Below the pieces are notes generated by a model. It saw only the letters and a program-made list of their open reading frames with translations, was not told the DNA's origin and searched no databases. A program made the position numbers and the translations under genes. 64,000 nt of DNA from Segatella copri DSM 18205 (GTDB lineage: Bacteria; Bacteroidota; Bacteroidia; Bacteroidales; Bacteroidaceae): NCBI RefSeq assembly GCF_025151535.1, contig NZ_CP102288.1, positions 1,886,501-1,950,500 of the forward strand, read 5' to 3'. Below, in pieces: positions 1 to 9,470 of the stretch (position 1 is its first letter; each line of letters opens with the position of its first letter).

Positions 1-664
1 CTTCAAAACGCTCAGCCACCTCAATCATCGCCGGCAGATTGTCTTTGATTTCCTGCAGACGGCTTCCTGCCAGCAAAGCGATAACAGGACGATAGGTGTC
101 AAGATTATTCTCCTGACAGAACTCCGTAAAACTCTGATGATATCCCGACCTGAACTCCCCTACTTCCTGAGCCGTAGGATTACCTACATAGTGAATAGGA
201 TAACGGTGCTTCTTTTCGAAGAACGGCACCTCGAATGGCAAGATAGAGAAGAGTTCAGCGATATCACGTTTAATGCTGCGGATCCGCCACTCCTTCCATG
301 CCCATATCTTAGGAGAAATGTAATAATAGGCAGGGATATTGGTGTTCTTTTTCAAGAACTTAGCTATCTTGAGATTAAATCCCGGATAATCTACCAGTAT
401 CACTACATCCGGTTTCCATTTCACAATATCTTCCTTGCATCTCTTCAGGTTCGAAAAGATGGTACCTAAATGTAGCAGTACAGGCACAAAACCCATATAA
501 GCCAACTCCTTAAAATGCTTGACGCGAGTGCCACCTTCAGCAGCCATCAAATCACCGCCGAAGAAACGGAATTCAGCAAACTCGTCTATTTTTTTCAACG
601 AGCGCATCAATCTGCTGGCATGCAAATCTCCACTAGCCTCGCCTACTATCAGGTAATACTTCAT
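1..664 (-). CDS. lpxB: Lipid-A-disaccharide synthase, 3' part outside window
   Basis: The leftward reading frame starts at the ATG at 664 with MKYYLIVGEASGDLHASRLM and continues off the left edge, so about 221 N-terminal residues are visible. The GEASGD motif, the FFGGD segment, the YYISPKIWAWKEWR motif and the late LLAGSR motif are diagnostic of LpxB, the GT19 glycosyltransferase that joins UDP-diacylglucosamine and lipid X to give lipid A disaccharide at the inner membrane. The start overlaps the surE stop by four bases (ATGA on the minus strand), so the two genes are translationally coupled. No internal defect is seen in the visible part. The missing C-terminus is due only to the window edge. 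Confidence 0.93.
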   Translation of the reverse strand, partial: MKYYLIVGEASGDLHASRLMRSLKKIDEFAEFRFFGGDLMAAEGGTRVKHFKELAYMGFVPVLLHLGTIFSNLKRCKEDIVKWKPDVVILVDYPGFNLKIAKFLKKNTNIPAYYYISPKIWAWKEWRIRSIKRDIAELFSILPFEVPFFEKKHRYPIHYVGNPTAQEVGEFRSGYHQSFTEFCQENNLDTYRPVIALLAGSRLQEIKDNLPAMIEVAERFE

Positions 665-1425
665 AATTCAAAATTCTTTAACCAATCATAATCCGTTACA
701 TCAATCTTAGTTGGGGTAATAGCGATGTAACCATGATTCACAGCCCACTGGTCGGTATCCGTTGCCTCCGGTTCGTCATTACGGTATTCACCCACCATCC
801 AATAATAATCATATCCATGCGGATGAGTGCGATGATCCACCTCATTGATCCAGGAGCCATGAGTCATCCGGCAACCCTTGAAACCCTTGAACGGAGGCAA
901 AGCCGGGAAGTTGACATTCAGACAGGTATATTCTGGCAATCCCTTCTCCAGCACCATCTTCACAACCTTCAGTACCCCATCGCGCAAAGGGGTGAGATCA
1001 GCATTTTCATCATAATTGCAACTGCTGAAGGCTATGCTTGGAATATGCTGCATACAGCCCTCCTTAGCTACACCCATAGTTCCCGAATAATGATTATTCA
1101 CGCTCGAATTGTCACCATGATTGATACCGCCGATAATCAGATCAGGCTTGCGATCAGCAAGAAACTGATCCAACGCCAGTTTCACACAGTCAACCGGTGT
1201 GCCGCTACATGACCAAACCTCCACATCATTCCCCATATTGTGGCGACGCTTCAGGCGCAAGGGAGTAGTAGCCGAGAAGGCACAGGCGAATCCAGAACGG
1301 GCACTTTCCGGTGCTACAACCAGCAGGTCGCACCAGTCTTTCAGAAAGCTCACCAGGGTCTTGATTCCATTGGCATGATAGCCATCATCATTCGAAATTA
1401 ATACTAACGGTTTCTTATTTTCCAT
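661..1425 (-). CDS. surE: 5'/3'-nucleotidase SurE
   Basis: 254 residues starting MENKKPLVLISNDDGYHANG. The ISNDDG N-terminal metal-binding motif, the AFSATTPLR segment, GTPVDCVKLAL and the GGINHGDN motif are those of SurE, a cytoplasmic metal-dependent nucleoside monophosphate phosphatase. An upstream extension of the frame overlaps the divergent parA promoter region and has no family similarity, so the ATG at 1425 is chosen. It sits just downstream of a minus-strand TACTTTTG box (1448-1455). It is transcribed with lpxB, whose start overlaps its stop. Length is normal for the family. Confidence 0.93.
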   Translation of the reverse strand: MENKKPLVLISNDDGYHANGIKTLVSFLKDWCDLLVVAPESARSGFACAFSATTPLRLKRRHNMGNDVEVWSCSGTPVDCVKLALDQFLADRKPDLIIGGINHGDNSSVNNHYSGTMGVAKEGCMQHIPSIAFSSCNYDENADLTPLRDGVLKVVKMVLEKGLPEYTCLNVNFPALPPFKGFKGCRMTHGSWINEVDHRTHPHGYDYYWMVGEYRNDEPEATDTDQWAVNHGYIAITPTKIDVTDYDWLKNFEL

Positions 1426-1447
1426 AAAAATATCTTTCTTTTTGGTG

Positions 1448-1455
1448 CAAAAGTA
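1448..1455 (-). promoter_or_regulatory. surE-lpxB promoter -7 box
   Basis: Minus-strand TACTTTTG matches the Bacteroidota sigma-ABfr -7 consensus TAnnTTTG. It lies 23 bases upstream of the surE ATG, in the divergent gap shared with parA. A -33 box is not clear. Confidence 0.55.
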
Positions 1456-1498
1456 CGAAAAAACCTTTAAAGATAGCGACTTTCTCACAATATTTTTG

Positions 1499-1506
1499 TA
1501 TCTTTG
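1499..1506 (+). promoter_or_regulatory. parA promoter -7 box
   Basis: TATCTTTG matches TAnnTTTG, 19 bases before the parA ATG, giving a short leader. No convincing -33 TTTG is seen at 19-21 bases upstream. Confidence 0.55.
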
Positions 1507-1525
1507 CCGAAAATTTACTAAGAAA

Positions 1526-2290
1526 ATGGGAATAATCATCGCATTAGCTAACCAAAAAGGCGGTGTAGGAAAGACTACTACCACCATTAACTTGGCAGCA
1601 TCGCTTGCCACGCTAGAGAAAACGGTACTCGTAGTGGACGCCGACCCACAGGCAAACGCTTCCAGTGGATTGGGCGTGGATATCAGCGAGGTAGACTGCT
1701 CGCTCTACGAATGCATCATCAACCATGCAGACGTGTGCGATGCCATCTACACCACCGACATTGATGGACTCGACATCATACCTAGTCATATCGACCTGGT
1801 AGGTGCCGAGATAGAGATGCTGAATCTAAAAAATCGCGAAAAGGTGATTAAGACTTTACTGCAGCCTATCCGTGACGAATACGACTACATCCTGATAGAC
1901 TGTTCGCCTTCGCTCGGCCTCATCACCGTCAATTCGTTGACAGCAGCCGACAGTGTCATCATCCCAGTTCAATGTGAATATTTCGCTCTTGAAGGTATCA
2001 GCAAATTGCTCAATACCATCAAGATCATCAAGAGTAAGCTGAATCCGAAACTCGAGATAGAAGGTTTCCTGCTCACCATGTATGATAGTCGTCTACGCCT
2101 TGCCAACCAGATATACGACGAGGTGAAACGCCACTTCCAGGAATTGGTGTTCAAGACCGTTATCCAGCGCAACGTGAAGCTGAGCGAGAGTCCGAGCCAT
2201 GGTCTCCCAGTTATCCTTTACGATGCAGAAAGCAATGGAGCCAAGAACCATCTGGCCTTGGCAAAGGAGATTATCAACAAGAATAGTTAA
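1526..2290 (+). CDS. parA: ParA/Soj chromosome partitioning ATPase
   Basis: 254 residues. The deviant Walker A motif KGGVGKTTT lies at residues 11-19, followed by VVDADPQANAS, a Walker B region YDYILIDCSPSLG, and VIIPVQCEYFALEG, all typical of Soj/ParA. It is an ATP-dependent nonspecific DNA binder that works with ParB and parS in origin segregation. The start at 1526 is chosen because MGIIIALANQKGG is the standard N-terminus and the TATCTTTG box lies just upstream; the frame extends further 5' without family similarity. parB follows after about 55 bases. Its presence with parB suggests, but does not prove, an origin-proximal locus. Confidence 0.95.
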   Translation: MGIIIALANQKGGVGKTTTTINLAASLATLEKTVLVVDADPQANASSGLGVDISEVDCSLYECIINHADVCDAIYTTDIDGLDIIPSHIDLVGAEIEMLNLKNREKVIKTLLQPIRDEYDYILIDCSPSLGLITVNSLTAADSVIIPVQCEYFALEGISKLLNTIKIIKSKLNPKLEIEGFLLTMYDSRLRLANQIYDEVKRHFQELVFKTVIQRNVKLSESPSHGLPVILYDAESNGAKNHLALAKEIINKNS

Positions 2291-2346
2291 GATTTGGAAA
2301 TTGAACCCTCTTAGAAAGTTCAATGTTCAAAATTAAAAGTAAAAAA

Positions 2347-3258
2347 ATGGCAGTACACAAGAAATACAACAACGGTACAAAGAGCAACGCTTTAGGACGC
2401 GGACTCGATGCCCTCATTTCTACCGAGGGAGTGCGCACCCAGGGCAGCAGTACCATCAATGAAATTTCTCTCGACCAGATTGAGGCGAATCCCAATCAGC
2501 CACGCCGAGAGTTTGACGACGAAGCCCTACATGAGCTCGCCGAAAGCATCAAGGCCATAGGCATCATCCAGCCTATCACCTTAAGACAGGTTTCAGAAAA
2601 CAGATTCCAGATTATCGCCGGTGAACGCCGCTGGCGCGCTTCACAACTTGCGGGGCTGACAGCTATCCCTGCATACATCCGCACCATCAGCGATGAGAAC
2701 GTAATGGAAATGGCGCTCGTAGAAAATATCCAGCGCCAAGACCTCAACGCCATAGAAATAGCACTCGCCTACGAACACCTTCTGGAAAACGAGGGTATGA
2801 CACAGGAGAAAATTTCAGAACGTGTGGGCAAGAGCCGTGCAGCTATCGCCAACTATCTGCGACTGCTCAAACTTCCTGCCCAGGTGCAGATGGCACTACA
2901 GAAGAAAGAAATCGACATGGGTCATTGCCGTGCCCTACTGGCCCTCGACTCACCTTCGCTGCAAATCAAGTTGTTCAAGGAGATACAGAAGAACGGCTAC
3001 TCAGTAAGAAAGGTTGAAGAGATGGTACAGCGACTCAAGAGCGGAGAAGACATCGAGAGCGGTAAGAAAACCATCACGGCTAAGGCTCAGATGCCTGAGG
3101 AATTTACACAACTCAAAAACCGCCTGTCACAGTTTCTCAATACCAAAGTGCAGTTCACCTGCTCTGCTAAAGGCAAGGGAAAAATCAGCATTCCATTCGC
3201 CAACGAAGAGGAGCTGGAGCACATCATGAATGTTTTCGATCAGTTAAAGCAAGAATAA
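2347..3258 (+). CDS. parB: ParB/Spo0J chromosome partitioning protein
   Basis: About 303 residues. The N-terminus has ALGRGLDALIS, then the ParB N-terminal domain with NPNQPRREFDD and the CTPase motif GERRWRAS, the VENIQRQDLNAIEIA segment, and a helix-turn-helix around ERVGKSRAAIANYLRLL. It loads on parS sites, slides as a CTP-dependent clamp and is the ParA partner. An upstream in-frame ATG at 2323 exists; 2347 (MAVHKKYNNG) fits family starts better. The next gene begins two bases after the stop, so parA-parB and the DUF5683 gene appear to form one operon. I did not find an obvious parS in the stretch read. Confidence 0.95.
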   Translation: MAVHKKYNNGTKSNALGRGLDALISTEGVRTQGSSTINEISLDQIEANPNQPRREFDDEALHELAESIKAIGIIQPITLRQVSENRFQIIAGERRWRASQLAGLTAIPAYIRTISDENVMEMALVENIQRQDLNAIEIALAYEHLLENEGMTQEKISERVGKSRAAIANYLRLLKLPAQVQMALQKKEIDMGHCRALLALDSPSLQIKLFKEIQKNGYSVRKVEEMVQRLKSGEDIESGKKTITAKAQMPEEFTQLKNRLSQFLNTKVQFTCSAKGKGKISIPFANEEELEHIMNVFDQLKQE

Positions 3259-3260
3259 AA

Positions 3261-4001
3261 GTGAAACTCAGTATATCACAAATCTGTTTGGCAACCCTGC
3301 TGCTTCTGGCACCGATGGGCGCACAGGCACAGAAGTCGAAACAAAAAAAACAAGTGACCGATGTGCCAACCATTGCATCAGCCGACTCGGCAAAAATAGC
3401 CATAGACTCGATGCTTACCGCACAAGACAGCAGCAAACTGGCAAGCCTCACCCAACCAGCAAAGCCTGTACGCAAAAAGCGCAACTGGGCAACCTGGCGA
3501 CCTGATACCAAGCGTGCCATGTGGTTGGCACTTGTATTACCTGGTGCCGGACAGATATACAATCGCAAATATTGGAAACTGCCCTTCATCTATGGCGGTT
3601 TCGTAGGCTGTACATACGCCATCACCTGGAACAACCAGATGTATCACGACTATTCGCAAGCCTACATGGATATTATGGACGATGACCCAAACACCCAGAG
3701 CTACAATCAATTTCTGCACTTGGGTGCCCAGATCAACGAATCGAACATAGAACGCTATAAGGAAATCTTCCGCAAGCGAAAAGATAAATATCGCCGTTGG
3801 AGAGACTTGGGAACCTTCGTCATGATAGGCATCTATGCCTTCTCAGTGATTGATGCCTACGTAGATGCATCGCTCTCGGAATTTGACATCTCCGATGATC
3901 TCTCGCTCAGAATAGAGCCTACCATGCTGAATAACGGCAACAAGACTGCCAATCCGCTGCGGTCTGGAAACCTCGGCGTAAGCTGCTCACTCACATTTTA
4001 A
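3261..4001 (+). CDS. DUF5683 domain protein, exported/membrane
   Basis: 246 residues beginning at a GTG codon two bases after parB. It has an N-terminal signal-like segment (LATLLLLAPMGAQA), a low-complexity Lys/Ser/Asp-rich spacer to about residue 75, then the DUF5683 core with KRAMWLALVLPGAGQIYNRK and YGGFVGCTYAITWNNQMY, and a second hydrophobic helix (TFVMIGIYAFSVIDAYVDA). The LPGAGQIYN motif is the family hallmark. The family is linked to par genes in Bacteroidota; its biochemical role is unknown to me. Two transmembrane helices plus the signal suggest an envelope location. GTG is the only start consistent with a signal peptide. Confidence 0.85.
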   Translation: MKLSISQICLATLLLLAPMGAQAQKSKQKKQVTDVPTIASADSAKIAIDSMLTAQDSSKLASLTQPAKPVRKKRNWATWRPDTKRAMWLALVLPGAGQIYNRKYWKLPFIYGGFVGCTYAITWNNQMYHDYSQAYMDIMDDDPNTQSYNQFLHLGAQINESNIERYKEIFRKRKDKYRRWRDLGTFVMIGIYAFSVIDAYVDASLSEFDISDDLSLRIEPTMLNNGNKTANPLRSGNLGVSCSLTF

Positions 4002-4081
4002 TGCTTGAGGAGTTAGAATACACCTATATATATTATAACGTAAAATAGAAATTAGAAACATAGACGAGATAAAACATCAAT

Positions 4082-5440
4082 ATGAAGAAAATACTAGTCA
4101 TGGCAGCAGCGATGCTGTTCAGCTTACAAGGCATTCATGCCCAAACCGACGTTAAAGAAGAAACAGATAACGATGATATCATCACCGTTACCGACAAAGA
4201 CGGAAAGCAGGAGGAAATCGAAGTACCAGAGGGATTGGAAGATAACCTCGACAGCCTGCTCCACCTTTACAATGCACAGACTTACATGATGGCAGATACA
4301 ACCTGCAAATACCGCGATGTAAACCCTGTCTTCGAGAAGGAAGTGTATATCGACCGTCTGAAGAGAATGCCTACCATCATCGAAATGCCATACAATGAGG
4401 TAGTACAGAAATTCATAGACCGTTACAGCGGAAAACTACGCCGTTCAGTAAGTTTTATATTGGGAGCAAGTAACTTCTACATGCCTATTTTCGAAGAGGC
4501 ATTAGAGGCTTACAACCTGCCACTGGAATTGAAATATCTGCCAGTTATTGAATCGGCACTCAACCCTAAAGCTGTATCACGCGTTGGTGCCACAGGTTTA
4601 TGGCAGTTTATGCTGCCTACCGGCAAGCGATATGGACTGGAAGTAAACTCACTCATCGATGAACGCCGCGACCCGGTAAAAGCATCCTATGCAGCCGCTC
4701 ACTATCTGAGCGACCTGTACAAGATATTCGACGATTGGAGCCTCGTGATTGCAGCTTACAACTGCGGTCCAACCAATGTCAACAAGGCCATCCATCGTGC
4801 AAAAGGCAACGCCGACTACTGGAACATCTATCCATATCTGCCAAAGGAAACACGTGGATATGTACCAGCTTTCATCGCTGCCAACTACATCATGAACTAC
4901 TACTGCGATCATAACATCTGCCCTATGGTAAGCGAACTGCCAGTAAAGACAGACACTATCGTAGTATCAAAAGATATCCACCTGGAGCAGATTTCCAAAG
5001 TGCTGAACATCAACATCGAGCACCTGCGCAATCTGAATCCACAGTATCGTCATGATATCATCAACGGATTGAACCATCCGATGGTATTGCGTCTTCCATC
5101 TACCCTCATCGGTAGTTTCATCGACCAGCAGGACAGCATCTGTGCTTACAGAGCCGATGAACTCTTCCTGAAGCGCGCTACCGTAGATATCAACGATGCA
5201 CAGCCTACCTATAGCCGCCCACGAAGCAGCTACAGTCGCCACAGCGCTTCTTCACGCAGCAAGAAGAGCAGCAAGCGAGACAGAAACAGAAAACAAGGCA
5301 GCAAGAGTGTTACCATCAAGAATGGTGATACCCTTTCTGAAATAGCAGCACGCCACGGAACAACCGTTAAGAAACTGCGCAAACTGAACGGCATCAAGGG
5401 TAGCAGTATCCGTGCCGGAAAGAAAATCAAAGTGAAATAA
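4082..5440 (+). CDS. MltD-like membrane-bound lytic transglycosylase with LysM
   Basis: 452 residues. Signal peptide about 1-20 (MLFSLQGIHA then QTD). The SLT domain holds the catalytic glutamate in YLPVIESALNPKAVS (about E157), then GATGLWQFMLPTGKRYGL and the AAYNCGPTNVNKAI motif, typical of family 1D lytic transglycosylases that cleave peptidoglycan to 1,6-anhydro products. A Ser/Arg/Lys-rich linker (about 375-405) leads to one C-terminal LysM domain (VTIKNGDTLSEIAARHG) for glycan binding. It lies 80 bases after the DUF5683 gene, probably in the par-linked transcription unit. No defect seen. Confidence 0.92.
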   Translation: MKKILVMAAAMLFSLQGIHAQTDVKEETDNDDIITVTDKDGKQEEIEVPEGLEDNLDSLLHLYNAQTYMMADTTCKYRDVNPVFEKEVYIDRLKRMPTIIEMPYNEVVQKFIDRYSGKLRRSVSFILGASNFYMPIFEEALEAYNLPLELKYLPVIESALNPKAVSRVGATGLWQFMLPTGKRYGLEVNSLIDERRDPVKASYAAAHYLSDLYKIFDDWSLVIAAYNCGPTNVNKAIHRAKGNADYWNIYPYLPKETRGYVPAFIAANYIMNYYCDHNICPMVSELPVKTDTIVVSKDIHLEQISKVLNINIEHLRNLNPQYRHDIINGLNHPMVLRLPSTLIGSFIDQQDSICAYRADELFLKRATVDINDAQPTYSRPRSSYSRHSASSRSKKSSKRDRNRKQGSKSVTIKNGDTLSEIAARHGTTVKKLRKLNGIKGSSIRAGKKIKVK

Positions 5441-5505
5441 AAGAACTACGTACGCTGTAGTTTTTTCAGTCTAATTAAGAACATTATTTATTGGAGGAAC
5501 CCACT

Positions 5506-7791
5506 ATGGATGACCAGAACTTGAAAGACCTCGAAAGAGAGCAGGCTGATAACCAGTTGATTGGCGATGCCTTTCAACACCTGCTTGACACCTACCTGAG
5601 TTCACGACACCGCAAGAAGGTAGATATAGTGACCAAGGCATTCAACTTCGCCAGACAGGCGCACAAAGGTGTGCGCCGCCTCTCGGGCGAACCATATATC
5701 ATGCACCCTATCGCCGTGGCTCAGATAGCCTGCGAGGAGATGGGGCTCGGCTCAACGAGCATCTGTGCCGCACTGCTTCATGATGTGGTAGAAGATACCG
5801 ACTACACCGTAGAAGATATCTCAAACATCTTTGGAGCTAAAGTGGCACAAATCGTTGATGGACTCACCAAAATCAGTGGTGGAATCTTCGGCGATAAGGC
5901 ATCAGCACAGGCAGAAAACTTCAAAAAACTGTTGCTCACTATGAGCGATGACATCCGTGTTATCCTTATCAAGATTTGCGACCGCCTGCACAACATGCGC
6001 ACGCTGGAATCGCAACCGGCCAACAAACAATACAAGATTGCGGGCGAAACCTTGTATATTTATGCACCTCTCGCCAACCGATTGGGCTTGAACAAAATCA
6101 AGACCGAACTCGAAAACCTCAGCTTCCGCTACGACCATCCACAGGAGTATGCCAACATAGAGCATAAGCTTGCCGATACCGAATCGCAGCGCGATACCCT
6201 CTTCGAGAGTTTTACTGCACCTATCCGCGAAGAACTCGACAAGTTAGGCGTAGAATACAAAATCAAAGCACGTGTGAAGAGCCCTTATTCTATTTGGAAC
6301 AAGATGCAGAACAAGCACGTTACCTTCGATGAGATTTACGACATTCTTGCTGTGCGCATCATCTTTACGCCAAAGGTGAGAGCAAACGAAGTAAACGAAT
6401 GTTTCAATATCTACGTAGCCATCAGCAAAATCTACAAGAGCCATCCAGACCGTCTGCGCGACTGGTTGAACCATCCGAAAGCAAATGGTTATCAGGCACT
6501 CCACGTTACCCTGATGAGTAAGCAGGGAAGATGGATAGAAGTGCAGATCCGTTCCGACCGTATGGACGAGGTAGCAGAAAAGGGGTTTGCTGCCCACTGG
6601 AAATACAAAGAAGGAAACGAAGGTGAATATACAGAAGATGAGAACGAACTGAACGACTGGCTCAGCACCATCAAGGAGATTCTGGACGATCCGCAGCCGG
6701 ATGCCATGGACTTCCTCGATGCCATCAAGCTGAACCTCTATGCTTCAGAAATCTTCGTCTTCACACCAAAGGGAGAAATCAAGACGATGCCGGCAGGCTG
6801 TACTGCCCTCGACTTCGCCTTCCAGATTCATACCTTCCTGGGCAGCCACTGTATCGGAGCCAAGGTAAACCATAAGCTGGTTCCGCTGAGCCATAAGCTG
6901 CAAAGTGGCGACCAGGTTGAGATTCTTACTTCCAAGAGCCAGCATGTACAGGAAGAATGGGTAAACTTCGTCAGTTCGGCCAAGGCAAAGAGCAAGATTC
7001 TTGCCATCCTGCGCCGCGATTCACGAGAGGTTCAGAAGAAGGGAGAAAACATACTCACCGAATGGCTCAAGAAGAACAGCATCGAGATGAGTGCATCGGT
7101 GGTAGACCGCCTATGCGATTTTCATAATATCCAGAAGCCTGAAACCCTCTTCCAGTCATTGGGAGACCATCAGATTATCCTAGGCGATAAAGACTTCGAT
7201 GAGTTGCAGGGCAAGCCTAAAAAACAGCAGACCAGCAGCTGGCGCAATTATATCCCATTCCTGGGCAAGAGTAAGGAGAAGGCTCAAGAAAAAGGCATCG
7301 TGAAGCCTCAGGATCTTTTCGTGGTGGGCAAAGACTTCAACAAGAAGAAGCCACTCATCCTGACCGAGGAGAACATCAACCAGTTTATCTTCCCTAGCTG
7401 CTGCCATGCGATTCCTGGCGATGACGTTATGGGCTTTATCGACAACAAGAACCGCATCGAAATCCATAAGCGCTCTTGCAGCATAGCAGCCAAACTGAAG
7501 TCCAGTTTCGGCAACCGCATCGTAGATGCCAAATGGGATATGCACAAGCAGATACTCTTCGATGCTACCATCGAAATCAAGGGTATCGACCGTAAGGGCA
7601 TGCTGCTGGATGTAAGTAAGGTGATTAGCGACCAGTTGGGTATCAATATCCATAAGGTAACTATCAGTAGCGACAACGGCATCTTCGACGGTACCATCGA
7701 ACTCCGTGTTCACGACCGCGAAGAAGTTAAGACCATTATGAACCAACTCCGAAATATTGATGATCTGCAAGAAGTACAGAGAATCCTGTAA
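5506..7791 (+). CDS. rel: Bifunctional (p)ppGpp synthetase/hydrolase RelA/SpoT
   Basis: About 761 residues. The order is HD hydrolase domain (HPIAVAQIACEEMG, LLHDVVEDT, RLHNMRTL), synthetase domain (RVKSPYSIWNKM, YDILAVRIIF, NGYQALHVTLM), TGS domain (IFVFTPKGEIKTMPAGCTALDFAF), a zinc-finger-like region (FIFPSCCHAIPGDDVMGFI with KRSC) and a C-terminal ACT domain. The intact HD residues predict ppGpp hydrolysis as well as synthesis. The ATG at 5506 is preceded by GGAGG at about 9 bases, an unusually SD-like site for this phylum; an in-frame TTG at 5491 is the alternative. This is the only stringent-response enzyme seen here. Confidence 0.95.
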   Translation: MDDQNLKDLEREQADNQLIGDAFQHLLDTYLSSRHRKKVDIVTKAFNFARQAHKGVRRLSGEPYIMHPIAVAQIACEEMGLGSTSICAALLHDVVEDTDYTVEDISNIFGAKVAQIVDGLTKISGGIFGDKASAQAENFKKLLLTMSDDIRVILIKICDRLHNMRTLESQPANKQYKIAGETLYIYAPLANRLGLNKIKTELENLSFRYDHPQEYANIEHKLADTESQRDTLFESFTAPIREELDKLGVEYKIKARVKSPYSIWNKMQNKHVTFDEIYDILAVRIIFTPKVRANEVNECFNIYVAISKIYKSHPDRLRDWLNHPKANGYQALHVTLMSKQGRWIEVQIRSDRMDEVAEKGFAAHWKYKEGNEGEYTEDENELNDWLSTIKEILDDPQPDAMDFLDAIKLNLYASEIFVFTPKGEIKTMPAGCTALDFAFQIHTFLGSHCIGAKVNHKLVPLSHKLQSGDQVEILTSKSQHVQEEWVNFVSSAKAKSKILAILRRDSREVQKKGENILTEWLKKNSIEMSASVVDRLCDFHNIQKPETLFQSLGDHQIILGDKDFDELQGKPKKQQTSSWRNYIPFLGKSKEKAQEKGIVKPQDLFVVGKDFNKKKPLILTEENINQFIFPSCCHAIPGDDVMGFIDNKNRIEIHKRSCSIAAKLKSSFGNRIVDAKWDMHKQILFDATIEIKGIDRKGMLLDVSKVISDQLGINIHKVTISSDNGIFDGTIELRVHDREEVKTIMNQLRNIDDLQEVQRIL

Positions 7792-7828
7792 CTTAGGAGT
7801 TTATGATAATAAAGAAAAGATAAATAAT

Positions 7829-7863
7829 AGAGAATCGCCGGATTTAAAATCTGGCGATTCTCT
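7829..7863 (+). terminator. Hairpin after rel
   Basis: An 11-bp perfect stem (7829-7839 with 7853-7863) around an AT-rich loop, 38 bases after the rel stop. It lacks a strong T-run, so it may terminate weakly or protect the 3' end. Confidence 0.55.
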
Positions 7864-7928
7864 ATGAAATCATACAGATTTCAACATCTTTATAGAAATC
7901 GATTCAAAACAAAAAACTTAAAAACAAT

Positions 7929-8918
7929 ATGAAAAAATTATTCTTATCATTTTTTATAATGTTGACCCTGTTGCCTCTGGCAGCAGCCAACAAGTATGAC
8001 AACCCCGACACGATTGTAGTATCCCGTGATGGTACCGGCGAATTCCGCACCATCGACGAAGCCATCGAAGTATGTCGTGCTTTCATGGATTACAGCAAGG
8101 TAATCTACGTAAAGAAAGGCGTGTACAAGGAGAAACTCATCCTCCCTTCATGGCTCACCAACATCACCATCTGTGGTGAAGACCGTGATAACACCATCAT
8201 CACATGGGACGATCATGCCAACATCAAGATGCCTGTAGGTGGACTCGATTCAGAAGCTGCAGTAAAGGGCAAACCGATGGGCACATTCCGCACTTATACC
8301 CTGAAAGTACAGGGCAGTTACATCACCATCGAGAACATCACCATCGAGAACAATGCAGCCAAACTGGGACAAGCAGTCTCCCTGCATCTTGAAGGCGATC
8401 ATATCCTGGTTCTGAACTGCCGTCTGCGGGGCAATCAGGATACCGTTTATACAGGTATAGCCAACAACCGTTCAGCCTTCTATGATTGCTACATCGAAGG
8501 AACCACCGATTTCATCTTTGGTCCGGGAAGAGCATGGTTTGAGAATTGTGAGATTCACAGCAAGGCCAACAGCTACATCACAGCCGCATCCAGTCCTGCC
8601 GGTCAGGAATATGGCTATGTATTCAACAAGTGCAAGCTTACCGCCGAGCCAGGTGTAGACAAGGTTTATCTGGGCCGTCCATGGCGCCCTTATGCAGCTA
8701 CCCTCTTCATGAATTGCGAAATGGGCAGCCACATCCGTCCAGAAGGATGGCACAACTGGGGCAAGCAGAGCAACGAACAGACAGCCCGCTACAGCGAATA
8801 TAACAACCACGGTGCAGGTGCTGCAACCAAGGCACGCGTAGCCTGGAGCCGCCAGCTCACCAAGAAAGAAGCAGCTAAAGTTACCATCAAGAATGTCTTC
8901 GGCGAAGAAGCGTGGTAA
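7929..8918 (+). CDS. Secreted pectinesterase (carbohydrate esterase family 8)
   Basis: 329 residues with a signal peptide (MKKLFLSFFIMLTLLPLAAA). The right-handed beta-helix pectin methylesterase signatures are present: GTFRTYTLKV, GQAVSLHLEGD, RGNQDTVYTG with its conserved Gln-Asp, the DFIFGPGRAWFENC motif with its catalytic Asp, and YLGRPWRPYA with its conserved Arg/Trp. It would demethylate homogalacturonan in the periplasm or at the surface so that lyases can act. It stands alone, without a SusC/D pair or lyases nearby, so it is not part of a visible polysaccharide utilisation locus. Full length and intact. Confidence 0.92.
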   Translation: MKKLFLSFFIMLTLLPLAAANKYDNPDTIVVSRDGTGEFRTIDEAIEVCRAFMDYSKVIYVKKGVYKEKLILPSWLTNITICGEDRDNTIITWDDHANIKMPVGGLDSEAAVKGKPMGTFRTYTLKVQGSYITIENITIENNAAKLGQAVSLHLEGDHILVLNCRLRGNQDTVYTGIANNRSAFYDCYIEGTTDFIFGPGRAWFENCEIHSKANSYITAASSPAGQEYGYVFNKCKLTAEPGVDKVYLGRPWRPYAATLFMNCEMGSHIRPEGWHNWGKQSNEQTARYSEYNNHGAGAATKARVAWSRQLTKKEAAKVTIKNVFGEEAW

Positions 8919-8945
8919 CCCTAGCTAATCATAAAGCCAAAGTTA

Positions 8946-9293
8946 CTAAACCAGTCCATCGAGCTGCTTTTTGAGTTCTTTGAGCTGGTCTCTTACAGAA
9001 ATAAGGGTGTCGAGAACTTCAGAAGATTTCTCGGCACCCGTTCTGTTTTGGTTCAGATACTTACGGGCAGCCGCAATCTTCAATCCCTTCACCTTGATAA
9101 GGTTGTAGATGAGCCTTACCTGCTCAATATCCTTATCGGTATACTGACGCACTTTATTGCCAGCAACCTTCGGTTTGAGAAAAGGAAACTCCTTTTCCCA
9201 ATATCTCAACGTAGAGTCGTTTAGACTAAACATTTCACCTACTTCCTTGATTGAATAGTACAATTTCGTTGTTTTATCTGGAATTATTGCCAT
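8946..9293 (-). CDS. MerR-family transcriptional regulator
   Basis: About 115 residues from MAIIPDKTTKLYYSIKEVGEMF. The winged-helix MerR signature YYSIKEVGEMFSLNDSTLRYWEKEFPFLKPK is clear, followed by a basic QYTDKDIEQVRLIYNLIKVKGL and a C-terminal coiled coil (LDTLISVRDQLKELKKQLDGL). There is no cysteine sensor, so it does not look like a metal sensor. It is the short, conserved Bacteroidota MerR type. An upstream ATG at 9314 is possible. It is divergent from alaS and shares its promoter gap. Confidence 0.85.
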   Translation of the reverse strand: MAIIPDKTTKLYYSIKEVGEMFSLNDSTLRYWEKEFPFLKPKVAGNKVRQYTDKDIEQVRLIYNLIKVKGLKIAAARKYLNQNRTGAEKSSEVLDTLISVRDQLKELKKQLDGLV

Positions 9294-9329
9294 TTTTTCC
9301 GTCTTTAATTTCAAAAATAATTAATTTAG

Positions 9330-9360
9330 TTGCAAAATTAAACAATTCTTCTTATCTTTG
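9330..9360 (+). promoter_or_regulatory. alaS promoter (-33 TTG, -7 TATCTTTG)
   Basis: TATCTTTG at 9353-9360 with TTG at 9330-9332, 20 bases apart, matches the Bacteroidota -33/-7 pattern. The alaS start lies about 110 bases downstream, leaving a long 5' leader without an obvious riboswitch or T-box. Confidence 0.65.
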
Positions 9361-9470
9361 CAAAGATTTTCGGAAGAAAATGCCCTAAAGGGCAAAAATA
9401 TTTTCTGAGAGGACTCTCAATCCCCTCTCCAAAACAGGAAAAAGAAATTAAAGATAAATATAAAAAAGAT

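Noticed and set aside
1442..1525. Extended parA start inside the divergent promoter region
   Set aside because: The extension overlaps both promoter boxes and lacks ParA similarity.
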